Notes: generated by a model from the letters alone, not told the origin. A DNA stretch of 64,000 nucleotides from Pseudomonadota bacterium (GCA_021819435.1 JAKARB010000006.1:237466-301465); one strand, 5' to 3'; shown: positions 25,027-34,285, counted from the first letter of the stretch. Program-made: numbers and translations.

Positions 25027-26106
25027 TCAACGTGCCCGGTTTGCAGCGTTGCGCCTTGGCTGCGCGAACAGCACCGCCAGGTCGTTGGCCAGCCGGTCGG
25101 CGCTGAAATGCGCCTGCGTGAGCTGGATGTTGCGCTCGCGAATGGCCGCAGGCAGCGGCGCCGGGTCGAAATCCCTCAGGTCGCAGGTCGCCACGCCCAT
25201 TTGCTGGAAGAAGCGCGCATGGGCCTGTTCGGGCCGCATGTAGACCTTCTTGCCCATTGCCAGCAGGCTGATGAGGTTGCCCATGCCCTGCTGGCGGTTG
25301 TGGTGCATCACCGCGATGTCGATGCCGGCGAGGAAGTCGTTGTAAGCGGCCAGCGGCATCATCTCCGTGATCGGGTGAAAACGCTCGCCGAACATCGCGC
25401 GGCCGTTGGCGATGACCAGCTCTCGGTACCTCATGTCGCCATAGGTCAGTGGGCAATGGACCTCCAGCCGTGCGTCCGCATGGCTGGCGATGCGGGCGAA
25501 TGCGTCGAGGTGGCAGTTGCTCTCGGTGGCCGAATTACCCACGAGGACCCGCGTGCCCGGGTGATCCGCAGCCGGCGGCGCATGGCGGGGTGCCAGGTTG
25601 GACGGGTACATGAAGGTGTTCAGATGGTTCGCGTGGCCGCCATAGCGCTTTTGCGCCAGCTCTGTGTCGCCAGGGATGCCGATCAAGCCGCCCAGTTGCG
25701 AAATGACGCCCCGGCGGACGATCTCTTGATGCAGCCAGCCCGGCGAAGGATCGCTCGGGATCGGTTGATACAGGTCGCCGCCCCAGATGTTCCAGTGAGC
25801 CTTGCGAGCCAGCGCAGGCAGGGCGTAGAGGATGCGGTTGACCGCATCCGACCACAGCCCATGCAGGACGATGCGATCGGCGTGGTGCAGGTGCTCGACC
25901 AGCCTGAGTTGATCGTCCTCGTCGCTCACCCATTCCACCGGGTGCTCGGCGTTCAAGCCATGGTCGAGGCGGGGCGAACCGATCAGGCAGAAGCGGTGCT
26001 CGGCCAGGTCGAAGTGCTCGCCAACGAACTCGATGAAGCGCGGTATGAATTTGTCCAGCACCATCACATGGACGACGCGGGCGGCGCGGCGGGCGGGGGA
26101 TCTCAT
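25027..26106 (-). CDS. wecF: Fuc4NAc transferase-like glycosyltransferase (GT56, WecF/RffT)
   Basis: 359 residues, the same length I recall for E. coli WecF. Family-typical stretches are VVHVMVLDKFIPRFIEF, RIVLHGLWSDAVNRILYALP, AHWNIWGGDLY, VLVGNSATESNCHLDA and the C-terminal FHPITEMMPLAAYNDFLAGIDIAVMHHNRQQGMGN-type region. In E. coli this peripheral membrane enzyme moves Fuc4NAc from dTDP-Fuc4NAc to lipid II-like ECA precursor. The ATG at 26106 overlaps the stop of the upstream glycosyltransferase by 4 bp, so both are made together. The wecE gene follows after a 150-bp gap. The acetyltransferase (WecD-like) of the pathway is not in this window. Confidence 0.85.
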   Translation of the reverse strand: MRSPARRAARVVHVMVLDKFIPRFIEFVGEHFDLAEHRFCLIGSPRLDHGLNAEHPVEWVSDEDDQLRLVEHLHHADRIVLHGLWSDAVNRILYALPALARKAHWNIWGGDLYQPIPSDPSPGWLHQEIVRRGVISQLGGLIGIPGDTELAQKRYGGHANHLNTFMYPSNLAPRHAPPAADHPGTRVLVGNSATESNCHLDAFARIASHADARLEVHCPLTYGDMRYRELVIANGRAMFGERFHPITEMMPLAAYNDFLAGIDIAVMHHNRQQGMGNLISLLAMGKKVYMRPEQAHARFFQQMGVATCDLRDFDPAPLPAAIRERNIQLTQAHFSADRLANDLAVLFAQPRRNAANRAR

Positions 26107-27539
26107 GCCGCTGCTTCCGAACTGCTGGCTTCGGCGCTCAGCCGGGCCTGGATGTGCAGGGCAGGCAGGCGTGATGCCGTGGCGGTGCTCAGCACATCGG
26201 GCATCGCCTCGCGGATGAGCGCCTGGGCTTGGCGCAGCTCCTCGGCCGGCAAGCCCAACATCCACAGGTCGAAGTGCGTGGGGTGCATCAACGGGGCGAT
26301 GGCCGCCAGGCCCACCAGTGGCAGGCGCTTGCCGCCCCAGGCGTCTGCGGCGACGACCACGGTGTCGAAAGCCGGGCCTTCGGGCAGCGATGCCAGCTCA
26401 GGCAGGTAAGCTGGGGCATCGTCAAGGATGTACTCAGCCCAAGGGGCCACCACATCATCCTGCACAGGCGCCAGCGGCTCCGCGCTGTCTTGGGCGCGCA
26501 GGCGAGTCACCGAGGCGCCGTGTTGCGCGGCCAGGCAGGCCATCGCTTCGAGCGCCGCGCCCGAGCCGATGCACAGCACCTGGCGTCCCGGCACCTGGCT
26601 CAGGTGCTGCTGCCACGCCAGCAGTTGCATGGCGTCGAGCGTGTTCAGTTCAGCGGCGGGCACCGTGCGCAGCAGGCTGGGCACCTCCTGGGCAAGGTGC
26701 ACGGCACAGGCGGTTTCCCAGGGCGAGGCCGCTGCCACGGGTGACGAGGCCGGGTTGCCGCGCGGCGCCGATGCGGACTTGTCCTCCACATCGCGGCGTG
26801 GCAGCGGGGCTTTCGACAGCACGATCTGCGCGCAGGCGCGCTGCTTGGGCGAGGACAGCGTCTGCCGCTCTTCCGCCTGGTTGTGGTGGGACTGCGGGTT
26901 GCTCTCGGTGTAGCGGTAGGCGTGCACCGGGATGTAGTGATAGCGGCGCGTCTGGTCTAGGATGGGGTAGGCGATGGCGAGGTCGCAAGCGGCGTCCAGC
27001 CATTGGCCGTCGGGGTACTGGAAGTAGTCCTCGGGCACCGTCTCCAGCAGCGCGGCGCGGAAGCTGAAAAGGTGGCTGGTCAGCCAGCGCTGCTGGCGAG
27101 GCGATTTGTTGCGGTCCAGCGGGCCGTTGCCGCCAAAGCGGCCGTGGTCGGTCAGGTAGTTGGTCCAGACCACGTCGTTGCCCTGGCGGTAGGCGTGGGC
27201 CAGTTGGGCCAGCACGGTCACATCCAGCAGCGAATCGTCGGCGTCCAGCACCGCCACCACGTCGTGGGCGCGAGCGGCTTCGCGCAGGTGGGTGCTGGCG
27301 TTGTAGGCCTTGCCCATGCGCTCGGGGTTGCGCGCCAGCGTGAAGCGGCCGGGCATGAGCCGCTCCAGCGCGGCCTGGGCGGCGGCGTGGGTGTCGTCGT
27401 CGGAGCAGTCGTCCACGAAGAGCACGTGCACGTCCCGGTGCGTCTGGCGGGCCACCGACTGGATGGCGTCGGCCACGTAGGGTGCGCAATTGCGCCCCGT
27501 CATGAACATGAGCACGCGGATGGGCTGGCTGCTGGCCAT
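26103..27539 (-). CDS. GT2 glycosyltransferase with C-terminal Rossmann-like domain
   Basis: 478 residues. The N-terminal 230 residues are a GT-A family 2 transferase: MFMTGRNCAPYVADAIQSVARQTH, VLFVDDCSDDDTHAAA and DVVAVLDADDSLLDVTVL with the DXD motif. After a Ser/Ala/Pro-rich linker (about 275-300) a second domain has a glycine-rich nucleotide-binding strand (VLCIGSGAALEAMACLAAQHG) resembling SAM methyltransferases, but acidic and catalytic motifs are unclear. The ATG at 27539 has AAAGGA about ten bases upstream; an in-frame ATG at 27581 would be longer. Coupled to wecF, it probably adds a sugar in the same glycan. Confidence 0.8.
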   Translation of the reverse strand: MASSQPIRVLMFMTGRNCAPYVADAIQSVARQTHRDVHVLFVDDCSDDDTHAAAQAALERLMPGRFTLARNPERMGKAYNASTHLREAARAHDVVAVLDADDSLLDVTVLAQLAHAYRQGNDVVWTNYLTDHGRFGGNGPLDRNKSPRQQRWLTSHLFSFRAALLETVPEDYFQYPDGQWLDAACDLAIAYPILDQTRRYHYIPVHAYRYTESNPQSHHNQAEERQTLSSPKQRACAQIVLSKAPLPRRDVEDKSASAPRGNPASSPVAAASPWETACAVHLAQEVPSLLRTVPAAELNTLDAMQLLAWQQHLSQVPGRQVLCIGSGAALEAMACLAAQHGASVTRLRAQDSAEPLAPVQDDVVAPWAEYILDDAPAYLPELASLPEGPAFDTVVVAADAWGGKRLPLVGLAAIAPLMHPTHFDLWMLGLPAEELRQAQALIREAMPDVLSTATASRLPALHIQARLSAEASSSEAAA

Positions 27540-27689
27540 GGGGTCGGTCCTTTCTGGCGGGACCGGGGCGGGGGCCGTCATGGCGTTCCAGCTCAGGCCG
27601 GGCGGCCTGGGTCCACGCTCGGCAGATTAGGACGGAGGCAGCCAGGGCGCTGGCCCGATGAACGGGTGCGAGGCGGGCCTGTTTGGCCG

Positions 27690-28817
27690 TTAAAAGATGC
27701 GTTGCCCCGTCAGCCGCTCGTGCTCGCGCACGGCGAAGCGGTCGGTCATGCCCGAGATGTAGTCGGCCACGGCGCGGTGAAGGTCCTCGCGCTGGGCGTA
27801 GGCAGCCTTCATCTCGGCAGGCGCGGCCACGTAGGCGTGGAAAAGCTCGGTCAACACCCGCTTGGCGCGTGCCGTCGTGTCGTTGACCTGCGGATGGCGG
27901 TACAGCTCCTTGAACAGGAAGCGCTTGAGCTCGGTGCTGGCTTCGCGCATCTCGGTGCTGAAGCGCACCAGCGGCGGGCATCGGCGGGCCTCCTCGGCGT
28001 CAGCGGGCTGGTGTTCGGCGATGCGCGCGCGCGTGGCGTCGATCACGTCGTAGACCTGCTGCGAGAGCATGCGGCGGATGCTGTCGAACAGCAGGCGGCG
28101 GCCTGTCGCTTCGGGGAACTCGGCCAGCGTTTCATCTCGAAAGCGCGTGAACAGGGGCACGGCTTCGAGCTGCTCCAGCGTGATCAGGCCCGAGCGCACA
28201 CCGTCGTCGATGTCGTGGGCGTTGTAGGCGATCTCGTCGGCCAGGTTGCACAGCTGGGCTTCCAGGCTGGGCTGGGTGCCCTCCAGGAAGCGCCTGCCCA
28301 CTCCGTCCGGCTCGGCCGCTTCCAGCAACTCGGCGTTGCGCTTCGAGCAGTGCTTGAGCACACCTTCGCGGGTCTCGAAGGTCAGGTTCAGGCCGTTGAA
28401 GGGCAGGTAGCGCTCTTCGAGTTCGTCGATCACGCGCAGCGACTGCAGGTTGTGCTCGAAGCCGCCGTGCTCGGCCATGCATTCATTGAGCACGTCCTGG
28501 CCGGCGTGGCCGAAGGGCGTGTGGCCCAGGTCATGAGCGAGCGCCACGGCCTCGACGAGGTCTTCGTTCAGCCCCAGCGAGCGGGCGATGGAGCGGCCCA
28601 GTTGCGCCACCTCCAGCGAGTGCGTGAGCCGGGTGCGGAACAAATCGCCCTCGTGGTTGAGGAAGACCTGCGTCTTGTAGACCAGGCGCCTAAACGCCGT
28701 GCTGTGCACGATGCGGTCTCGGTCACGCTGGAAGTCGCTGCGCGTGGGAGCGGAGGGCTCTGCGTGGCGCCGGCCTCGCGAACGATCGGGCTGGCTGGCG
28801 TAAGGGGCGTTCGTCAT
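27690..28817 (-). CDS. dgt: dGTP triphosphohydrolase-like HD-domain protein
   Basis: 375 residues, matching the shorter dGTPase-like subfamily common outside enterics. The metal-binding HD domain is clear: RTRLTHSLEVAQLGRSIA, then ALAHDLGHTPFGHAGQ with the HD pair, and GFEHNLQSLRVID. It hydrolyses dNTPs to deoxynucleoside and triphosphate. The C-terminus ends HERLTGQRIF. It lies 34 bp downstream of aroB on the same strand, an arrangement often seen in Burkholderiales, so they are probably cotranscribed. Confidence 0.92.
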   Translation of the reverse strand: MTNAPYASQPDRSRGRRHAEPSAPTRSDFQRDRDRIVHSTAFRRLVYKTQVFLNHEGDLFRTRLTHSLEVAQLGRSIARSLGLNEDLVEAVALAHDLGHTPFGHAGQDVLNECMAEHGGFEHNLQSLRVIDELEERYLPFNGLNLTFETREGVLKHCSKRNAELLEAAEPDGVGRRFLEGTQPSLEAQLCNLADEIAYNAHDIDDGVRSGLITLEQLEAVPLFTRFRDETLAEFPEATGRRLLFDSIRRMLSQQVYDVIDATRARIAEHQPADAEEARRCPPLVRFSTEMREASTELKRFLFKELYRHPQVNDTTARAKRVLTELFHAYVAAPAEMKAAYAQREDLHRAVADYISGMTDRFAVREHERLTGQRIF

Positions 28818-28851
28818 GCTCGGATCGGGCGAGGGGGCTTCAGCAAAGCCG

Positions 28852-29991
28852 TCAAGCTTGCTTGGCCACGTTGGCCGCGATCACCTCGCGCACCACGTCT
28901 TCAGGTGCCGGCTGCATGCCGGCCTGGCCCAGCGGCCCGATCACCACGAAGCGGATCTGCCCGCCCTCGGCCTTCTTGTCGACCTGCATCAGCTCCAGGT
29001 AGCGGTCAGCCCCCAGGTCGGGGCCTACCACCGGCAGGCCAGCGCGCTCGATCAGTGCCTTGATGCGCCGCGAGGTGGCCTCGTCGATCAGGCCCAGCCG
29101 TGCCGACAGGTCGGCCGCCATCACCATGCCGCAGCCCACGGCCTCGCCATGCAGCCACTCGCCGTAGCCCAGCCCCGCCTCGATGGCGTGGCCGAAGGTG
29201 TGGCCGTAGTTCAGGATGGCGCGCAGGCCCGATTCCTTCTCGTCCTGGCCGACCACCCAGGCCTTGATCTCGCACGAGCGGCGCACGGCGTGGATCAGCG
29301 CGGCGCGGTCGCGCGCCAGCAGCTTGTTGAGGTTGGCTTCCAGCCAGGTCAGGAACTCGGCGTCAGCGATGGGGCCGTACTTGATCACCTCGGCCAGGCC
29401 CGCCAGCAGCTCGCGTTGCGGCAGCGTGTCGAGCGAATCGAGGTCGCAGACCACGCGCAGCGGTTGGTAGAAGGCGCCGATCATGTTCTTGCCGGCTGGG
29501 TGGTTGATGGCGGTCTTGCCGCCCACGCTCGAATCCACCTGAGCGAGCAGCGTGGTCGGCACCTGCACAAAGGGCACGCCGCGCATGTAGCAGGCCGCGG
29601 CAAAGCCGGTCATGTCGCCTACCACGCCACCGCCCAGGGCGTACAGCACCGTCTTGCGGTCGGCGGCTTCTTCCAGCAACTTGGTGAAGACCTGGTTGAG
29701 CGCCGGCCAGTCCTTGAACTGCTCGCCATCGGGCAGCTCGACGTCGAGCACCTCTTTGTGCAGCGGGGCGATGGCCGCGCGCAGCTTGGCGGTGTAGAGC
29801 GGCCCCACCGTGGTGTTGGTGACGATCAGCGCCTTCGACGACTTGGGCAAACCAGCGAAGCTCTCGGCCTTCATCAGGTCGCCGCCGATCAGGATGTCGT
29901 AGCTGCGATCACCCAGGTCGATGGGGACGATGGTGTGACCAGCGTCGGCCAAGCGTGCGGGGGATGGAGCGGATGAAGATGCGGATGCCAT
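28852..29991 (-). CDS. aroB: 3-dehydroquinate synthase
   Basis: 379 residues. It catalyses the second shikimate step, DAHP to 3-dehydroquinate, with NAD and zinc. Signatures are [44 protein letters not shown] residues in the NAD and substrate sites, and the zinc-binding histidines in [11 protein letters not shown] and WLHGEAV. It has a short Ala/Ser-rich N-terminal extension before [13 protein letters not shown]. The shikimate kinase gene that usually precedes it is absent here; the SRP RNA gene ffs and a chalcone-isomerase-like gene lie upstream instead. Confidence 0.97.
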   Translation of the reverse strand: MASASSSAPSPARLADAGHTIVPIDLGDRSYDILIGGDLMKAESFAGLPKSSKALIVTNTTVGPLYTAKLRAAIAPLHKEVLDVELPDGEQFKDWPALNQVFTKLLEEAADRKTVLYALGGGVVGDMTGFAAACYMRGVPFVQVPTTLLAQVDSSVGGKTAINHPAGKNMIGAFYQPLRVVCDLDSLDTLPQRELLAGLAEVIKYGPIADAEFLTWLEANLNKLLARDRAALIHAVRRSCEIKAWVVGQDEKESGLRAILNYGHTFGHAIEAGLGYGEWLHGEAVGCGMVMAADLSARLGLIDEATSRRIKALIERAGLPVVGPDLGADRYLELMQVDKKAEGGQIRFVVIGPLGQAGMQPAPEDVVREVIAANVAKQA

Positions 29992-30099
29992 CGGGGCGCT
30001 GCGGTGTCGTCAACAGGTGCCCCGAACGTTTGCGGCGAAGTTCGGACCTGACCGCGATGCGCGGGGCATCCAGGAGGTGAAAAAAGGGGGGAAAAGGGT

Positions 30100-30195
30100 G
30101 ACGAGCCTTGACCCTGGCACTGGCGGCAAACGGTTAGGGCTGCTTCGTTCCCGATCTGACCCGGTTGGCCGCGCCTCCATGCAGGGAGGCCCGTC
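30100..30195 (-). ncRNA. ffs: Signal recognition particle RNA, small bacterial 4.5S type
   Basis: On the minus strand the apical domain reads GTCAGATCGGGAACGAAGC followed by AGCC: the conserved SRP GNRA-type tetraloop (GGGA) and the asymmetric-loop residues that bind Ffh. The flanks pair progressively: GCGGC with GCCGC, CCCTG with CAGGG, and a 9-bp closing helix (30187-30195 with 30100-30108). The length is about 96 nt, and a C/T-rich run follows the 3' end. The RNA forms the SRP with Ffh to target inner-membrane proteins. The stretch 29992-30288 holds nothing else that looks coding. Confidence 0.88.
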
Positions 30196-30202
30196 ATCCG
30201 CG

Positions 30203-30208
30203 ATTGTA
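30203..30208 (-). promoter_or_regulatory. -10 element of the ffs promoter
   Basis: The hexamer TACAAT on the minus strand places transcription start at about 30195-30196, matching the SRP RNA 5' end inferred from pairing. The -35 region is poor. TTGTACGCGA occurs twice in direct repeat on the plus strand here (second copy about 15 bp further). Confidence 0.6.
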
Positions 30209-30288
30209 CGCGAGGCTTGTACGCGAAGCCCGACACATGCGGGCCTCGTGGTCATCTTCATGCTCACCCAAGGCGAGCGACGGCGATT

Positions 30289-30870
30289 TCACTCGCCCAG
30301 CAGCGCCGGCTTGAGCAGGTTGTCCGCCGGGTTGGCGCCGATCCAGATGCGCAGGATGGCGTTGTAGAAACCCACGTCCGGCAGGGGCGAACCCAGTTGC
30401 TTGCCGTTGAGGGTGATGGTGGTGCCCACGGCCGGGTTGTAGTCGCCGATGATGACGTCGCCCTTCTTCACGCCCTCGAACTCGGTGAACAGGTCGCCGA
30501 ACTTGGTGATCTGGTTGACGTAGCGGGTCTTCTCGTCTTTCTCCAGGTTCTTGTTGATGCCGGCGAGGAAGGCCTGGCCGAATTCATCGGAGGTGAGTTC
30601 GCGCAAGAACACGATCTTGAAGCGCTTGGGGCCGCCCAGCGCCAACACGTCGGCGGGGGTGGTCTTCTTCTCGGTCAGGTACAGGCCGATGGCGTAGACC
30701 TTGAACACGGCCTTGATGCGCGCGCCGGCGCCATTGAGCACCAACGTCTTGCCTGCCACCGTGGCGGTGTCTTCGATCTTCACGCCCTGGACTTCGACAG
30801 CCTGGGCGGTGGACAGCGAACCCAGGGTCAGGGCGGCGGCGGTCATCAGGGCGGAGAGTTGAACTTTCAT
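30289..30870 (-). CDS. Exported chalcone-isomerase-like protein
   Basis: 193 residues. A typical signal peptide spans residues 1-24 (MKVQLSALMTAAALTLGSL, cleavage after AQA). The remainder matches the bacterial chalcone-isomerase-like family: VKIEDTATVAGKTLVLNGAG, IKAVFKVYAIGLYL, GPKRFKIVFLRELTSDEF and the C-terminal LGSPLPDVGFYNAILRIWIG. Such proteins share the plant CHI fold, but the flavonoid role does not apply; some bind fatty acids, and the function here is unknown. It is a periplasmic, probably monocistronic gene placed 50 bp downstream of the chemoreceptor gene. Confidence 0.83.
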   Translation of the reverse strand: MKVQLSALMTAAALTLGSLSTAQAVEVQGVKIEDTATVAGKTLVLNGAGARIKAVFKVYAIGLYLTEKKTTPADVLALGGPKRFKIVFLRELTSDEFGQAFLAGINKNLEKDEKTRYVNQITKFGDLFTEFEGVKKGDVIIGDYNPAVGTTITLNGKQLGSPLPDVGFYNAILRIWIGANPADNLLKPALLGE

Positions 30871-30920
30871 CTGTGTGTCCTTTGATTTCCAAAGCGGGGG
30901 GCTTGACGAGTTTGAGGCGA

Positions 30921-32516
30921 TCAGGCGTTCGAGTCCAGCTTGAACACACTGACCACGGCAGCCAGGTTTTGAGCCTGGTGCTGCATGGATTCGGCTGCGG
31001 CGGCAGCCTCTTCGACAAGGGCGGCGTTCTGCTGGGTCACACCGTCCATCTTCTGGATGCTGCGCGTGACCTCCTCGATGCCATCGCTCTGGGTGCGGGA
31101 GGCGGCGGTGATCTCGCCGATGATGTCGGTCACCCGCTGCACGCTGGAGACGACGTTGTCCATGGTCTGGCCCGCATCGCTGACCAGCTTGCTGCCCTGT
31201 TCAACCTTGTCCACCGACTCGTTGATCAGCGTCTTGATCTCCTTGGCGGCGGTGGCCGAGCGTTGCGCCAGCGTGCGCACCTCGCCTGCCACCACGGCGA
31301 AGCCACGGCCCTGTTCGCCAGCGCGCGCGGCCTCCACGGCGGCGTTCAGCGCCAGGATGTTGGTCTGGAAGGCGATGCCATCGATCACGCTGATGATGTC
31401 GACGATCTTGCGCGACGAGGCGTTGATCGCACCCATCGTATCGACCACCAGGGCCACGACCTGGCCACCCTGTGCCGCCACCTGCGATGCAGCGGAAGCG
31501 AGCTGATTGGCTTGGCTCGCGCTCTCTGCGTTCTGTCGCACGATGCGGGTGAGTTCGTTCATCGCCGACGAGGTCTGGGCCAGCGACGAAGCTTGTTCTT
31601 CGGTGCGCACCGACAGGTCCGAATTGCCCGAGGCGATCTCGGACGAGGCCGAAGCAATGGCCACGGTGCCCTGGCGCACGTCGCCGACGATGCGCTGCAG
31701 GCTGCGGTTCATCTCGTCGAGGGCGCGCATGAGCTCGCCCGTCTCATCCTGGCTCTCGCTGCGGATCGAGGCGCTCAGGTCGCCGGCCGCCACCTGCTTG
31801 GCCAGTGAAACGGCGCGGGTCAGCGGCTGGGTGATGCTGCGCGTGGCGAAGAAGGCCACGCCCACGCTGACCGCGACGATGGCTGCCGCCAGCCCCAGGA
31901 TGAAGACGGTGGTGTGGCGGGCGGTTTCTTCCGAGCGCGCACCAGCGGCTTCCATCAGCGCATGCTGGCGGGTGTTGAGCTGCTCCAGCGCCTCGAAGTA
32001 CTTGGTGTGGGTCGAGCGCACCGAGAACAGGAACTTCGTCAGCGCCTCTTCCTTCTGTCCGGCCTGGATCATGTCCACGAAGGCCTTCTGCGCCTTGGCT
32101 GAGCGCTCGCGGAACTTGGTCAGGTTGGCCAGAAGCTCTTTGTCGGCCTCGTCGGGCAGGGCTTTTTCCACCTCGGCGGCCAGTTCAGCGTTGAGCTTTT
32201 CATACTTGGCGATGTTGGCCAGTTCACCCTTGATCTGGTCCTCGTCGCTCATCACCAGCACGCTGAGCATGCTGCGCGAGATCTCGTTGAGGTGGGCCTT
32301 CATCCGGTTGGCGGTCACCGTCTGCGGATACGTGGCGTTCACGATCTCCGTGGTTTCTTTGCTCAGCCCCTGGATGCGCGTCAAGGCCAGGCCTGCCAGC
32401 AGCACCATCAAGGCGATCACCAGACCGAAGCCGATCGTCAGACGCTGCCCAATGCGGATGTTGCGGATGTTGATCATGTTGTTTGCCCGGGAAATGCGAA
32501 AGGCGCTCCCCGCCAT
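30921..32516 (-). CDS. Methyl-accepting chemotaxis protein
   Basis: 531 residues. It has two transmembrane helices (about 30-52 and 205-227) around a helical periplasmic four-helix-bundle sensor domain rich in Glu/Lys, then HAMP ([22 protein letters not shown]) and a long signalling coiled coil. The hairpin tip has the invariant [42 protein letters not shown] residues. Methylation helices flank it. No C-terminal CheR-binding pentapeptide is present (it ends KLDSNA). A start at 32516 has AAGGTGAG ten bases upstream; the ATG at 32477 ([10 protein letters not shown]) is the other candidate. A sigma-28 promoter lies 58 bp upstream, tying expression to flagellar assembly. Confidence 0.94.
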   Translation of the reverse strand: MAGSAFRISRANNMINIRNIRIGQRLTIGFGLVIALMVLLAGLALTRIQGLSKETTEIVNATYPQTVTANRMKAHLNEISRSMLSVLVMSDEDQIKGELANIAKYEKLNAELAAEVEKALPDEADKELLANLTKFRERSAKAQKAFVDMIQAGQKEEALTKFLFSVRSTHTKYFEALEQLNTRQHALMEAAGARSEETARHTTVFILGLAAAIVAVSVGVAFFATRSITQPLTRAVSLAKQVAAGDLSASIRSESQDETGELMRALDEMNRSLQRIVGDVRQGTVAIASASSEIASGNSDLSVRTEEQASSLAQTSSAMNELTRIVRQNAESASQANQLASAASQVAAQGGQVVALVVDTMGAINASSRKIVDIISVIDGIAFQTNILALNAAVEAARAGEQGRGFAVVAGEVRTLAQRSATAAKEIKTLINESVDKVEQGSKLVSDAGQTMDNVVSSVQRVTDIIGEITAASRTQSDGIEEVTRSIQKMDGVTQQNAALVEEAAAAAESMQHQAQNLAAVVSVFKLDSNA

Positions 32517-32573
32517 GGATGCTCACCTTTTCGCCCAGGGCAAAGCAGGTGAAATCCACCGCGGATGAGCGCC

Positions 32574-32600
32574 TTATCGGCCTTTCCGGGGCAAACTGAA
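32574..32600 (-). promoter_or_regulatory. FliA (sigma-28) promoter of the chemoreceptor gene
   Basis: On the minus strand TTCAGTTT (32593-32600), 11 bp and GCCGATAA (32574-32581) match TAAAGTTT-N11-GCCGATAA with a perfect -10 and six of eight -35 bases. Start is predicted near 32567, about 50 nt before the ATG at 32516. Confidence 0.72.
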
Positions 32601-32630
32601 TGCAAAGCGAGGGATCACCCTCGGCCGGCT

Positions 32631-33758
32631 TCAGCGCAGTTGCAACTCCTCTGCGCCGTAGGTCACGCCCAGCGGCTCGATCACCACCTGCTTGGGACCG
32701 TCCTCGACGCGGCCGGCCACCCAGGCCTCGATGCCCAGCGATTTCGACAGCGCCACCACGCGTTCGGCATGCTCTGCGGCCACGTACAGCGCGAAGCCCG
32801 CGCCCATGTTCAGGGTGCCGTAGGCCTCGTGGTCGTCCAGTCCGCATTCCTGCTGCATGAAGGCCAGCACCGGCGTCTTCGGCGGCACCTGGGTGATGCG
32901 GTAGGTCAGCTGCTTGGGGTGACGCAGCAGCTTGCGCCAGCCGTGGCCGGTCACGTTGGCGCAGTAGTGGGGGTTGATGCCTTCCTTGGCCAGGGCTTCG
33001 GTCACGGGCGAATACAGCACGGTGGGCGCCAGCAGGGCCTCGCCATAGCTCTGGCCGTTGCCGATGTCCGTCAGGTAGCCCTGAGGCAGGCGCTCGGCCA
33101 GCTTGCGCGCCAGCGACAGGCCGTTGGCATGGATGCCACTGGAGGCCAGCAGCACGATGGCGTCGCCCGCTTGCAGCTTGTCGCCCACCGACAGGCGGCT
33201 CTTGGGGCTGATGATGCCGGTGCACGAAGCCGCCAGGTCGACGCGGCCGTCGGCCACGATGCCAGCCAGGGCAGGGGTCTCGCCGCCGCCCCAGGCCACG
33301 TTGCAGACCTCGCAGGCCTTTTTCCAGCCTGCCACCAGCGCATTGGCGCGCACCTTGTCGCCAAACCAGTCGGAGCCGCCAGCCGCCCAGTAGGCCTGCA
33401 CCACCAGCGGCGTCGCGCCCACGGTGATCAGGTCGTTGACCGCCATCGCGATGGTGTCTTGCGCGATGCCGTCGTAATAGCTCTTGCCCGTCAGCTTGGC
33501 CATGTCGTCTGCCACCAGGGTCTTGGTGCCCAGGCACTCGACGATGGAGGCCAGGTACATCGGGCCCACATCGACCACATAGGCCGATTCGCCGCGCGAG
33601 GCCAGCACCTCGCTGAAGCCGTGGCTGGCGAGGTGGCCGCCCGTGGCCGCCGCCGCGCGTTGAGCGGCCACCTTCAACGGGTCGATCAGGTCGTAGTTGA
33701 CGCCAGCCTGATCGTAGGTAAGGGGCGCGTTCTGGTTCGGGGGCGTGGCGGCGGTCAT
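32631..33758 (-). CDS. purM: Phosphoribosylformylglycinamidine cyclo-ligase (AIR synthetase)
   Basis: 375 residues; normal is about 345-350. Fifth step of purine synthesis, FGAM plus ATP to AIR. PurM signatures are YDQAGVNYDLIDPLKVAA at the N-terminus, the DIGPM-like VVDVGPMYLASIVECLGTKTLVA, CNVAWGGGETPALAGIV and LLASSGIHANGLSLAR. The start at 33758 (MTAATPPNQN) avoids an unlikely 19-residue extension. No purine gene adjoins it; it ends 31 bp before the chemoreceptor promoter. Confidence 0.96.
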   Translation of the reverse strand: MTAATPPNQNAPLTYDQAGVNYDLIDPLKVAAQRAAAATGGHLASHGFSEVLASRGESAYVVDVGPMYLASIVECLGTKTLVADDMAKLTGKSYYDGIAQDTIAMAVNDLITVGATPLVVQAYWAAGGSDWFGDKVRANALVAGWKKACEVCNVAWGGGETPALAGIVADGRVDLAASCTGIISPKSRLSVGDKLQAGDAIVLLASSGIHANGLSLARKLAERLPQGYLTDIGNGQSYGEALLAPTVLYSPVTEALAKEGINPHYCANVTGHGWRKLLRHPKQLTYRITQVPPKTPVLAFMQQECGLDDHEAYGTLNMGAGFALYVAAEHAERVVALSKSLGIEAWVAGRVEDGPKQVVIEPLGVTYGAEELQLR

Positions 33759-33811
33759 GGGCGGGCGTCGTCGTGGAGCGGAAAGCCCAAGATTATCCCG
33801 CAGGCCGGGCC

Positions 33812-34285
33812 TCACTGGCTGATCTTGCGCGCTTCTTCCACCTGGTATTCGAAGTAGCGCTGCCCCGAATAGGCGATGGTGGCCATCAGAACGCCAGCGC
33901 CCACCAGCAGCGCCAGCGCGATGCCCATGACGGTGAGCCAGCCAGCCCGGGGGGCCAGATCGGGCGCCAGCCCCGGGTTGTGGCGGGCGTTCCAGTGTTC
34001 GTCGGGCGTCAGCCCGTAGAGGATGGCCTGCAACATGGTGGCCGCCACCGTGAAGCCCAGCACTGGAATCAGTATCCAGGCCAGTTGGTCGTCCTGTCCA
34101 AATTCAAGCCCGCGGTTGAGCCCCCACAGCCCGACGGCCGTCGGCACGGGCAGCAGCCAGCCGGCCAGGTCGCCCAGTCCGTGCAGGTAGAAGCGGTGCA
34201 GGCCCAGCGGGCCGCCGACGAGCGCCAGCCAGGTCGCCAAGGTCTTGGATCGGGGCGCGCGGTGGGGGGAGGGGTTGATCGCCAT
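33812..34285 (-). CDS. TM2-domain-like small membrane protein
   Basis: 157 residues. The N-terminal half has the TM2 pattern: ATWLALVGGPLGLHRFYLHGLGDLAGWLL, two helices joined by the conserved G..G.HRFYLG-type turn. Two more hydrophobic segments follow (AWILIPVLGFTVAATMLQAIL and WLTVMGIALALLVGAGVLM), giving four transmembrane helices. No enzymatic motif; function unknown. It is 53 bp upstream of purM on the same strand. The ATG at 34285 is chosen because the longer frame (to 34384) begins with low-complexity residues unlike a membrane protein. Confidence 0.7.
   Translation of the reverse strand: MAINPSPHRAPRSKTLATWLALVGGPLGLHRFYLHGLGDLAGWLLPVPTAVGLWGLNRGLEFGQDDQLAWILIPVLGFTVAATMLQAILYGLTPDEHWNARHNPGLAPDLAPRAGWLTVMGIALALLVGAGVLMATIAYSGQRYFEYQVEEARKISQ

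Noticed and set aside
27003..29063. 686-codon open frame on the plus strand across the GT2 and dgt genes
   Set aside because: It spans two well-defined minus-strand genes and their gap; composition is that of an antisense frame.
30010..30267. 85-codon minus-strand frame between aroB and the chalcone-isomerase-like gene
   Set aside because: It lies over the SRP RNA, whose pairing and conserved loop explain the sequence better.
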